DNA of 64,000 nt from Fibrobacter sp. UWB2 (lineage in GTDB: Bacteria > Fibrobacterota > Fibrobacteria > Fibrobacterales > Fibrobacteraceae). The stretch lies in assembly GCF_002210425.1 (NCBI RefSeq), contig NZ_MWQK01000003.1, positions 1 through 64,000 on the forward strand, given 5' to 3'. Both the position numbers and the translations under genes were made by a program. The notes under the pieces are model-generated. The model was not told the DNA's origin, searched no databases, and saw only the letters and a program-made list of their open reading frames with translations. Numbering within the stretch: the stretch's first letter is position 1; each line of letters opens with the position of its first letter. Of this stretch, positions 45,269 through 53,250 are shown piece by piece.

Positions 45269-46300
45269 ATGCACAGGATATGGATATACGCAATGGCCGT
45301 CTTGGGGGGAATCGTCACTGCCTGTAGTGACGGTATTACCGAAGCGCACGAAGAAAATCCATCTGGCAAAATTGAAATCATATTGGTCAACAAGTCATCC
45401 TCTAGCGAAGCTTCGTCAAGTTCTTTTTTCCGAACCAACAAGACCGATATTTTCTTCTCTAACAAAATCGAAATCAAGAGTTCATCATCTAGCGAGCCTT
45501 CGTCATCGAGCAAAGTAGAACCCTCGAGCAGCTCAAAACCTGCGCCCAAATCATCCAGTTCGCAACCAAAGTCCTCAAGCTCGGAGCCGCCCGCCAGTTC
45601 GAGCAGTGAAGAAAGTTCCAGTTCCGAGACGCCAAAGTCCAGCGCAGCGCTCCGCTTTTACGATTGCACCGAGCACGACTGCGTCACCATGGACTACCTG
45701 AATCCAGACATTTCTTATGGCGAATTTTTAGACAAGCGCGATGACCAGGTTTACCGAACCCTCGTCATCAGTAACCATGTGTGGACTGCGCAAAACATGA
45801 ACTATGAAATCGAGAGCGAAGAGAACGACGAAATAAACAGCTGGTGCTACGACAACGAACCTGAAAACTGCAAAAAATTTGGTAGGCTCTACACTTGGGA
45901 AGCGGCAAAAAAAGTTTGTCCTGAAGGTTGGCATTTACCCACCGAAGATGAATGGCAGGAACTCATCGCAGAGCACTCTTGCGATATTGTGAGAAAAGAC
46001 GGAAATCCACCCGTATATCGTTGCGCAGGGACAACACTGAAAGCAATTGACAGCTGGGGAAACGGCCTCGAAAACACAAACGAATACGGATTTTCTATTG
46101 TTGCCGCAGGGATAGTAAACTCAGGGAAATTCATGAACCAGGGGATAACGGGCTACCTGTGGACCGCAACAGCACCATATGAATCTGAATCACTCGCAAC
46201 CCTAGTCATATTTGAATATAACGAAGATTACACAAGATTCGTATTGACAAAACCAAACTCCGGGCTATCCGTCCGTTGCGTCAAAGGGGCCGCCGAGTAA
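45269..46300 (+). CDS. FISUMP-domain lipoprotein with Ser-rich linker
   Basis: Predicted surface lipoprotein of 343 residues. MHRIWIYAMAVLGGIVTAC is a lipoprotein signal (VTAC, Cys19). Residues about 40-130 are low-complexity Ser/Pro/Glu linker with repeated SSSS and KSSSS, typical of Fibrobacter envelope proteins. The C-terminal part (about 155-340) is the Fibrobacter succinogenes major paralogous domain (TIGR02145): VWTAQNMNYE, GRLYTWEAAKKVCPEGWHLPT, EWQEL, GYLWTATAPYES, LSVRCVK, with Cys in conserved places. The role of the family is unknown; it resembles lectin-like or formylglycine-type folds. It stands 26 nt after queH but has an unrelated function. Confidence 0.88.
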   Translation: MHRIWIYAMAVLGGIVTACSDGITEAHEENPSGKIEIILVNKSSSSEASSSSFFRTNKTDIFFSNKIEIKSSSSSEPSSSSKVEPSSSSKPAPKSSSSQPKSSSSEPPASSSSEESSSSETPKSSAALRFYDCTEHDCVTMDYLNPDISYGEFLDKRDDQVYRTLVISNHVWTAQNMNYEIESEENDEINSWCYDNEPENCKKFGRLYTWEAAKKVCPEGWHLPTEDEWQELIAEHSCDIVRKDGNPPVYRCAGTTLKAIDSWGNGLENTNEYGFSIVAAGIVNSGKFMNQGITGYLWTATAPYESESLATLVIFEYNEDYTRFVLTKPNSGLSVRCVKGAAE

Positions 46301-46376
46301 GACGAAAATAAATTTCGCCGGCACTTGCGTTTTCTATCTTTAGGTTTATAAACTTTTTAACCCCATAAGTTCCATT

Positions 46377-48668
46377 ATGTACGATCCTCGATTTTTACCC
46401 ATTTGCAAAGAAGACCTGGACGAACTCGGTTGGGATTACGTTGACGTGATTATCATCAGCGCCGACGCTTACGTGGACCACCCCTGCTTTGGGCATGCGG
46501 TTGTCGGGCGACTTTTGGAACATGAGGGTTTGCGCGTAGCGATTTTGCCGCAGCCGAACTGGCGCGATGACTTGCGCGATTTTAAGAAGCTTGGCACTCC
46601 GAGACTTTTCTTTGCGATTTCGAGCGGCATGGATTCCATGGTGAACCACTACACCGCCGCAAAGCGCCTCCGCAGTGACGACGCCTTTACGCCGGGGAAC
46701 AAAGCCGGATTCCGCCCAGATTACGCGACATACACATACGCAAAAATTTTGAAGAAGCTCTACCCCGACGTGCCACTGCTCATTGGCGGCCTCGAATCGA
46801 GCTTGCGCCGCGTGACGCATTACGACTACTGGAGCAACAAACTCAAGCCGAGCATTCTGTTCGATACGCAGGCCGACATTCTCGTTTACGGCATGGGCGA
46901 AAAGCCGCTGAAAGAAATCGTTCGCTTGCTCAAAAAAGGCGTTCCGTTCTCGAGCCTGAATTCCGTTCCGCAAACCGCCTACTTGGCGCCCAAGAGAAGC
47001 GTTCCGAAGAACAGCAAGTGGGAAGACTTGCGACTCTACAGCTACGAAGAATGTCTAGAAAGCAAGAGGAACCAAATCGAGAACTGCCGCCGGGTGGATA
47101 TCGAATGCAACAAGTGGTTCCAGCACCGCATTCTGCAAGATGTCGCCGAACAGACCGTGGTAATCAACCCCGCGTACCCGCCGATGGAATACGGCGAACT
47201 CGACGAAAGCTTTGAATACCCCTACGCCCGCGAGCCGCACCCGCGCTACAAAAAACGCGGCAACATTCCGGCGTTCGACATGATCAAGTTCAGCATCAAC
47301 ACGCACCGTGGCTGTTTTGGCGGTTGCAGTTTCTGCGCCATCAACGCACACCAGGGCAAGTTCATCGCAAGCCGTAGCCGCGAAAGCATTCTGCGCGAAG
47401 TCGACATCGTCACCAACATGGAAGGCTTTGCCGGAACGATTACAGACCTCGGCGGCCCCAGCGCGAACATGTACAACATGCGTGGCCGCGACCCGAGCCG
47501 TTGCCAAAAGTGCGCCCGTGCAAGCTGCCTCACGCCCAAGATTTGCGACAACATGGACACGCATCACGCCGAAATCTTGAGCCTTTATCGCGAAGTGCGC
47601 AACCACCCGAAAGTGAAACACTTATTCATCGGAAGTGGCGTCCGTTACGATATGCTCTTGCAGGAGACGGATGACGAAGAACTCCGCAAGGACCACGAAG
47701 AATACGCCCGCGAGCTCATCGACTACCATGTAAGCGGCCGTTTGAAGGTCGCTCCGGAACACACAAGCGATGCCGTTTTGAAATTGATGCGCAAGCCGAG
47801 CTTTACGCTGTTTCACAAGTTCAAGGAATTCTTTGACGACGAATGCAAACGCATCGGCAAAAAGCAGCAGTTGATTCCGTACTTTATCAGTAGCCATCCG
47901 GGATGCACCGAGGCTGACATGGCTGAACTCGCACTCGAAACAAAGCAATTGGGTTTCCAGTTGGAACAAGTGCAAGACTTTACACCAACGCCGATGACCA
48001 TTGCGACCGAGATGTTCTACGCCGAAATGACGCCGGACGGAAAGCCGCTCTTTGTCGCGAAAACGCCCGAAGAAAAAGCAAACCAGAAGCAGTTCTTCTT
48101 CTGGTACATTCCGGCAAACCGCCCGCACTTGCGAGAAGTCTTGGAACGCCTCAAGATGGGTAAGGTCAGCCGCTTGCTGCTGAGCCGCACGGCAATGGCC
48201 GAGGGCAAGGAATACTTCCCGAGCAAGGAACGCGAAGAAAACGAAGACTTCCGCAATCGCGAAATGCAAAAGCGCGACGAACGCACGAATGCGTTGCGCC
48301 CCAAAAAAGAGAAGGTCAAGAATCGCTGGCGAGACGACGGGTACGAAAGTCGAGGATTTAACGAAGGCCGCGAGAATCGTGGGGAGTCGCAAAGGGAACC
48401 GCGCGAATCCCAGTTCCGCGAAGAGCGCTTTAGTGAAAGTCGCGGGAACCGTTTCGGCGAGAATCGCCGCGACTTCCATCGAGATGAACGTCGCGACTTT
48501 GACCGCCGAGGCAATGTATTTGATGAACGTCGCGGGAACCAACAGAATGCGCCGTTCCGCGAACACCGCAATATCGAAGACAAGAACCGCTTCAACAGCG
48601 GCGAGATAAACCTCGCCAGCCGCCGTTCACACGGTAAAGGCTTCAAGAAGCCATCGTTTAAGAAGTAG
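46377..48668 (+). CDS. YgiQ-family radical SAM protein with Arg-rich tail
   Basis: Protein of 763 residues of the YgiQ (UPF0313) radical SAM family. N-terminal part LPICKEDLDELGWDYVDVIIIS and VPLLIGGLESSLRR are family signatures. The radical SAM cluster motif is RGCFGGCSFCAINAH (Cys-x3-Cys-x2-Cys, about residues 312-322), which binds 4Fe-4S and S-adenosylmethionine. FISSHPGCTEADM and FTPTPMT match the C-terminal half. The reaction is not known for the family. The last ~130 residues are a disordered, very Arg/Asn/Glu-rich extension (NRGESQREPRES, NRRDFHRDERRD, RRGNQQN) resembling RGG-type RNA-binding tails, which suggests an RNA or ribosome target. Confidence 0.88.
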   Translation: MYDPRFLPICKEDLDELGWDYVDVIIISADAYVDHPCFGHAVVGRLLEHEGLRVAILPQPNWRDDLRDFKKLGTPRLFFAISSGMDSMVNHYTAAKRLRSDDAFTPGNKAGFRPDYATYTYAKILKKLYPDVPLLIGGLESSLRRVTHYDYWSNKLKPSILFDTQADILVYGMGEKPLKEIVRLLKKGVPFSSLNSVPQTAYLAPKRSVPKNSKWEDLRLYSYEECLESKRNQIENCRRVDIECNKWFQHRILQDVAEQTVVINPAYPPMEYGELDESFEYPYAREPHPRYKKRGNIPAFDMIKFSINTHRGCFGGCSFCAINAHQGKFIASRSRESILREVDIVTNMEGFAGTITDLGGPSANMYNMRGRDPSRCQKCARASCLTPKICDNMDTHHAEILSLYREVRNHPKVKHLFIGSGVRYDMLLQETDDEELRKDHEEYARELIDYHVSGRLKVAPEHTSDAVLKLMRKPSFTLFHKFKEFFDDECKRIGKKQQLIPYFISSHPGCTEADMAELALETKQLGFQLEQVQDFTPTPMTIATEMFYAEMTPDGKPLFVAKTPEEKANQKQFFFWYIPANRPHLREVLERLKMGKVSRLLLSRTAMAEGKEYFPSKEREENEDFRNREMQKRDERTNALRPKKEKVKNRWRDDGYESRGFNEGRENRGESQREPRESQFREERFSESRGNRFGENRRDFHRDERRDFDRRGNVFDERRGNQQNAPFREHRNIEDKNRFNSGEINLASRRSHGKGFKKPSFKK

Positions 48669-48670
48669 TT

Positions 48671-49513
48671 TTAGGAGTGCGCAAGCACACTCCACCACTC
48701 CCCCTTGGTGCGTTCGACGGAGACTTTAAAGCCGGCTTCTTCGAACCACTTGAGGATGTAATCCTTTTCGACTTCGAGCTGACCGCTGATGATCAGTTCG
48801 CCGCCTTCGGTGAGCAAGTCTTCGATGTCGTCGCGAAGCGGCCAAAGTTCACTGCGAATCATGTTGCAGAGAATCACGTCGAACTTCGTTCCATCCTTAA
48901 ACGCATCCAAGAAACCGAGCACGCAGTCGCTTTCGCCAAAACCATTACGTTCAAAATTTTCCGCAATGCAAGGAATCGTAAGCGGGTCGATTTCCGTACC
49001 CACCGCGAGGCTTGCGCCCTTACGACGAGCAAACATCGCCAAGATGCCCGTACCCGTTCCAATGTCGAGAACAGTCTTGCCCTTGAAATCAACGTTTTCC
49101 ATAAGCGCAGCACAGCTACTCGTCGTTTCGTGCTCGCCCGTTCCAAATGCAGTCTTTGCCTCAAGCTCCAAGACAACCGCTTCAGGATCTTCCGGCGTGA
49201 ATTCCACCCAAGGTGGACGCACCCAAAGGTGCTCGCTCACAGCCACCGGCTGCGCACGGTCACGCCACCACTTGTCCCAATCCTTTGCAGGCTCTTCGGT
49301 GACCTTGAAATTGTACTGCGGAAATTCCGCCACGATGCGGTCGCGTTCCGCCTTGTCGCCCGTGTAAAAACAGAACTCCGTGTGGCCAGCGGTCACCGGG
49401 TCGAGTTCTTCGAGCGTCGCAACACCCGCCTCGAAAAGCAGGTAGCTTGCAATTTCATATTCTTCATCGGGGCAATTGCCCTCAGCCTTGTACCAAGTTT
49501 CAATTTTCTGCAT
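48671..49513 (-). CDS. prmA: Ribosomal protein L11 methyltransferase PrmA
   Basis: Predicted SAM-dependent trimethyltransferase of ribosomal protein L11. Length 280 residues, as expected. The N-terminal domain (about 1-95) is a small alpha/beta fold (EGNCPDEEYEIASYLLFEAGV, WDKWWRDRAQP). The methyltransferase domain has FGTGEHETTSSC (about 122-133) and motif I TVLDIGTGTGILAMFA. ILCNMIRSELWPL holds the N in the place of the NxxxxxL family motif. It is convergent with the YgiQ gene with only 2 nt between the stops. Housekeeping. Confidence 0.92.
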   Translation of the reverse strand: MQKIETWYKAEGNCPDEEYEIASYLLFEAGVATLEELDPVTAGHTEFCFYTGDKAERDRIVAEFPQYNFKVTEEPAKDWDKWWRDRAQPVAVSEHLWVRPPWVEFTPEDPEAVVLELEAKTAFGTGEHETTSSCAALMENVDFKGKTVLDIGTGTGILAMFARRKGASLAVGTEIDPLTIPCIAENFERNGFGESDCVLGFLDAFKDGTKFDVILCNMIRSELWPLRDDIEDLLTEGGELIISGQLEVEKDYILKWFEEAGFKVSVERTKGEWWSVLAHS

Positions 49514-49597
49514 AGTTTAAATTTATCAAATTCAACGGAGCATTGAAACGCGCGCGCCAAATAACGCCGGAAAAAGAAATATATTTGAGAAAAGACC

Positions 49598-50629
49598 ATG
49601 CTTTACATCCACCAATTCCCAGACTGGACGCGATTCCGCTTCGATTCTCCCAAGGTGCTCCAAGCGCTTGGGCAGACACGCCTTGAAGAAGGCAAGCTCA
49701 TCGGAATCATGCAAATCTGCGGACTCAAGGACATCGAAGCAAAACTCCTCGCCGAAGACATCGTCGCCAACTACGCCATCGACGGCTACACGCTTGACAC
49801 GACAAGCACACTCGCCGAAGTGGAGCTCAAAAGCAAAGGTTCGCAAAACTACATCAAGAACTATCTAGGCGCCATCCAGAACGCCTCGCAGCCACTCACC
49901 GAAGAACGCCTTTTCAACTGGCATTCCGCAATGGGTCAGAACAAAGTCTTAAAGTTTCGCGAAGTTCCGAGCGAAGTGCAAACAACCATTGACGAGAAGC
50001 AACTCCATTTTGCAGGTCCGAACCCGGAACGCCTCCAAAGCGAAATGGAAAATTTTTTATCGTGGTTTGAAAGCGCAAATATAGACGGGGTGATTAAAGC
50101 AGCAATTGCACATTTTTGGTTCATCACGATTCGCCCCTTCGCCGACGCAAACGGCAGACTCGCCCGTGCCATCACAGCCATGCAACTCGCCCGCACCGAG
50201 AACACGACTCATTGCCAATACGCGCTGAACAAACAAATTAACATTCACAAAGGCGAATACTTAAAGATCCTCGCACGCACACAAGCCGCAAGCGGTGACC
50301 TCACCGAATGGATTTTATGGTTCCTGCAAATGATGCGAGACGCCATCAAAGATAGCGAACAACTTTTCGCCTCTGCAATCAGCCACATCCAGTTCCGCAA
50401 CGCCCACGCCAACGATACGTTCAGCGCCCGCGAACAACAGCTCATCGACGAAATCATGGAAGGCCGCCTCGCGCAACCATTCACCGCCAAAGAAGCCGCC
50501 GCCCTCTTCAACGCAAGCCACGACACCGCCCTCCGCGAAATCCAGAGCCTCATGGACAAAGGAATCCTCGAGACAAACAAAAAAGGCGGCCGCAGCATGC
50601 GATACCGCCTTGTCGACAATCATCCCTGA
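49598..50629 (+). CDS. Fic-family protein (DUF4172 type) with degenerate catalytic motif
   Basis: Protein of 343 residues: N-terminal DUF4172 part (YIHQFPDWTRFRFD), Fic domain (about 85-240) and C-terminal winged helix (about 262-340, AAALFNASHDTALREIQSLMDKGI). Fic enzymes transfer AMP with the motif HPFxDGNGR. Here it reads RPFADANGR (179-187): the catalytic His is Arg179 and a Gly is Ala184. The N-terminal inhibitory motif, usually S-x-x-x-E-G, is also altered to ANYAIDG (57-63). The fold and wHTH are intact and the frame is undamaged, so it may act as a non-AMPylating binding protein or regulator. It sits at the boundary of the defence region; the ATG follows AGAAAAG. Confidence 0.85.
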   Translation: MLYIHQFPDWTRFRFDSPKVLQALGQTRLEEGKLIGIMQICGLKDIEAKLLAEDIVANYAIDGYTLDTTSTLAEVELKSKGSQNYIKNYLGAIQNASQPLTEERLFNWHSAMGQNKVLKFREVPSEVQTTIDEKQLHFAGPNPERLQSEMENFLSWFESANIDGVIKAAIAHFWFITIRPFADANGRLARAITAMQLARTENTTHCQYALNKQINIHKGEYLKILARTQAASGDLTEWILWFLQMMRDAIKDSEQLFASAISHIQFRNAHANDTFSAREQQLIDEIMEGRLAQPFTAKEAAALFNASHDTALREIQSLMDKGILETNKKGGRSMRYRLVDNHP

Positions 50630-50785
50630 TAAACAGCGACGCCCTTTGCCGTGAGTAATAAGTTTCATGATGTTTAGATTATTAGAATAAAACTTATCAT
50701 GCGTTCGCAGTTTACTTGTCGGCAGCTTGTCGGGTACTTGTCGGGTCAGCAAGATTCGGCTGAAGATTACTGGCGGAGCTGAGTT

Positions 50786-52207
50786 TCATCCTATCACTTC
50801 CCAATGACCGCCTTTATCGGGACCTATACGCTTCACAACGCCTTTTGCCTGTAACCTTGCAACGTTCTTTTCTATAGCTCTCGTTGTCAGCCGTAGAGAT
50901 TCAGCCATCATTGGTATAGTAATTTCAGGGTTTTCTTTCATCATCTCAATAATTTTCACCGAACTTTTCACCGAACCTTTCACCGAACTTTTTACCGAAC
51001 CTTCAGGATTATCAGAGTCTGCACCTTCATTCAACTCAAACGGAGTCACATTAATCCTGTTGAATGGAATCGTCACCACAATAAAATTCTTCTCTATCTT
51101 GATTGATTCCCGGCCATATGCCTCGACAATCTTCGGCACACCACGTCCCGACCGTTCGCTTAACCGCAGCTGCAAGAAAATTGAAGCTAGGATTTCATTG
51201 ACAGGAATGCTCACGCCCTTGTAAAAGCCCTCCAAATCCTGCTCAAGACCAAGACCGCCATGCGAAAGAATCTCAATGCGGTCCGTAAAAACACTAATCA
51301 TGGGCGCGTTCATTCCCAGCCACTTATTATGAATAAACGCGTTCAAGATTGCTTCGTGAAAAGCCTCATAATCAAAAAGAGGAACATCCTTCCGCTCGGA
51401 AATACGTCCCCGTTCATCCGCCTGGATGATATTGATTGCATCGCCGTATTCCAGAATTTTATCCATCGCATACAGAATACAGGAATTTCCGTATTCCTTT
51501 ACCGAGAAAAGCGTATCAGCCTTGCTCTTGCCACTAAAAACGGAAACACGAATCGGGATGTCGTTTGCATCCGAAAGCAGCAACGCCATAATGTTGTAGC
51601 GCCCGTCAGCAGTCAAGAGCCTGAGCGACTTCTTGAAAGTTTCCTTTCGAAGTGCAACGCCCTTCGCCCCATAATACATAAACAGTTTTTCAAAAGTCAG
51701 TTCCTGCGCATAATCAGGAGCCGCCATACCGACAATCGTCGGAATGCCGTTAGACAAAATGTTCAAAAGACGAATCTCCCATTCAGGGAACTTCGAAAGT
51801 TTTTCCTTGCTTGAACCGATTCGGATAAAAGCTTGTGACAGGAACTTCGTTGGGACGGATTTCGCTGCAGGGACAGACAACAGAACAAGACGTTTGCCGT
51901 CAATCTGAACATTTTCAACATCAAAAGCAACGCTCGGCTTTAAATTTCTCGCGAGATAATGCTTGTAAGGCTCATGATTAACGTCCTTGTCAAAATTTAC
52001 AGTCGTGCCAATGATTTCGTGCGTTGAGTTATGGATTCCCCACACGATATAACCAAATTCGCGGCCACACAATGCAGCCCCATTCGAAATCGCCGAAATG
52101 TACTCGCCGATTTCATCCTTTGAAAACCAGCTTTCCTTAAAGTCCAACCACTCGTATTCATGCGGAAGGGCTATCAAGCTCTTTATAAGGTTCTCTGATT
52201 TTGTCAT
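50786..52207 (-). CDS. AlbA_2/Schlafen-like ATP-binding HTH protein
   Basis: Protein of about 473 residues of the AlbA_2 (Schlafen-like divergent AAA) + RecG-like HATPase type, common in defence and mobile regions. LIALPHEYEWLDFKES is the AlbA_2 start (about 5-25), GREFGYIVWGIHN the Gly-rich strand, and FDYEAFHEAILNAFIHN the HATPase-like part (about 280-300). A C-terminal winged helix (about 415-470, ITIPMMAESLRLTTRAIEKNV) follows a repetitive linker GSVKSSVKGSVKSSVK. Start MTKSENL at 52207 has AGGAGG 5 nt upstream. It lies 17 nt after the dinD-like gene with the same leader GCAGGAGGCCCTATG, so both form one operon. Likely a nucleic-acid-sensing regulator or effector. Confidence 0.8.
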   Translation of the reverse strand: MTKSENLIKSLIALPHEYEWLDFKESWFSKDEIGEYISAISNGAALCGREFGYIVWGIHNSTHEIIGTTVNFDKDVNHEPYKHYLARNLKPSVAFDVENVQIDGKRLVLLSVPAAKSVPTKFLSQAFIRIGSSKEKLSKFPEWEIRLLNILSNGIPTIVGMAAPDYAQELTFEKLFMYYGAKGVALRKETFKKSLRLLTADGRYNIMALLLSDANDIPIRVSVFSGKSKADTLFSVKEYGNSCILYAMDKILEYGDAINIIQADERGRISERKDVPLFDYEAFHEAILNAFIHNKWLGMNAPMISVFTDRIEILSHGGLGLEQDLEGFYKGVSIPVNEILASIFLQLRLSERSGRGVPKIVEAYGRESIKIEKNFIVVTIPFNRINVTPFELNEGADSDNPEGSVKSSVKGSVKSSVKIIEMMKENPEITIPMMAESLRLTTRAIEKNVARLQAKGVVKRIGPDKGGHWEVIG

Positions 52208-52224
52208 AGGGCCTCCTGCGTTTT

Positions 52225-53064
52225 TCATTTCTTCGCAACGGCTTTCTTGCGCTCCTGTTTCAACTTTTGGGCACTGATTTTGGGCGTGGGGAGGTTTTCT
52301 GGCATTGTTCCGCCAAGTTCCGCAATCGTTTGGCGAACCTTCTTGCCTACGGCATAATGGGTTTCGTTTGCCCGTTCCTTCCCCTTGATGTTTTCACGAC
52401 GGAGTTTGTCATCTGTCTGGGTGATGCGGAACAGGTTCGCAGCAAGTTCGGTGGCCCCCATGTGGTCCAAGATCTGTTCGTTTTTCTTGAGCCCCTTGCG
52501 CTTGTGAATATCCTTCATTCCCAACCCGTTGTAAAGTCCCTGGTAGCCACGATTTTGGAACACGGCGTAATCCACAGGCGTTTCAACACCGGCCGCCTTT
52601 GCAGAACTGGCAAGGAATTTGTTGCGAATGGTCACTTCGTCACGAATCGCCAGGCGTTTTTCGTCTTCCGAAAGCTGTGCCGCAGAGTCCGAAATTTCCT
52701 TCTGCCGGGTTTTAACAGCAAAATATGTTTGACCCAGGGCAATCACTTCTTTGCGGGGGTCTCCGTTCATCACAATCAGGTAACAAGCGTAACGCGAAAG
52801 CTTGATATCGGTGATTTCACGCTGGGCACCTTTAGCGAGGATTATCATTTTGCCGACGTCGGCAAAATGATCCTCAACATCCAACCCGCTGGCCTCACAG
52901 GCGGTTTTTGCACGGACAATCGATTCTTGAAAACGGCGCCACTGGGCATATTCAAGAGCCGTTTGCAGCTCCCTTGCATACCAGAATTCAGTTCCATTTT
53001 CGTCGGTGTGCTTGATATTCTCGAAAGTCTGCTGAGAATAAGTGACAATTTCTTTTTTAGCCAT
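52225..53064 (-). CDS. dinD: DinD-like protein (BRO-N/DNA-damage-inducible type)
   Basis: Protein of 279 residues similar to DinD, the SOS-induced protein that interacts with RecA filaments. EFWYARELQTALEYAQWRRFQ and DIKLSRYACYLIVMNGDPRKE are the BRO-N-like conserved parts; YQGLYNGLGMKDIHKRKGLKKNEQ is the DinD core (split around residue 170). The C-terminus is Lys-rich. Start MAKKEIVTY at 53064 has AGGAGG 5 nt upstream; an in-frame extension of 26 codons upstream has no ribosome site. It is followed by the AlbA_2 gene after 17 nt. A perfect 28-bp palindrome lies in the coding part for HFADVGKM (52844-52871). Such gene pairs are common near type I restriction systems. Confidence 0.85.
   Translation of the reverse strand: MAKKEIVTYSQQTFENIKHTDENGTEFWYARELQTALEYAQWRRFQESIVRAKTACEASGLDVEDHFADVGKMIILAKGAQREITDIKLSRYACYLIVMNGDPRKEVIALGQTYFAVKTRQKEISDSAAQLSEDEKRLAIRDEVTIRNKFLASSAKAAGVETPVDYAVFQNRGYQGLYNGLGMKDIHKRKGLKKNEQILDHMGATELAANLFRITQTDDKLRRENIKGKERANETHYAVGKKVRQTIAELGGTMPENLPTPKISAQKLKQERKKAVAKK
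52844..52871. repeat. Perfect 28-bp palindrome inside the dinD-like gene
   Basis: Arms ATCATTTTGCCGAC and GTCGGCAAAATGAT meet without a spacer, in the reading frame as DHFADVGKMI. The palindrome has no mismatch. It could extrude as a cruciform, fold as an mRNA hairpin, or bind a dimeric protein. Confidence 0.9.
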
Positions 53065-53129
53065 AGGGCCTCCTGTGTTTATTGTTTTTACTAGGAACGC
53101 CCTTGCAATACGGCAAAGCCAAATAAAGC

Positions 53130-53165
53130 AAAAGCGCATCATTCCTTTCTACGGAATGACGCGCA
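53130..53165 (-). terminator. Terminator-like hairpin after the SIR2-like gene
   Basis: Minus strand GCGCGTCATTCC-GTAGAAA-GGAATGATGCGC followed by TTTTG, about 85 nt downstream of the SIR2-like stop and upstream of the dinD start. It separates the two transcription units. Confidence 0.7.
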
Positions 53166-53250
53166 TGAGTGTAATGCACCTAATATCGCAAAAGTTGGCA
53201 AGAGGGGCAAGAAAATTTTACATCTGGTTTTACTTTTGATTTGCACTTTA

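Noticed and set aside
50630-50785. A 25-codon frame overlapping the stop of the AlbA_2 gene (MKLSSASNLQPN...)
   Set aside because: It is low-complexity, ends within the 11-bp tandem repeats and has no ribosome site of its own.
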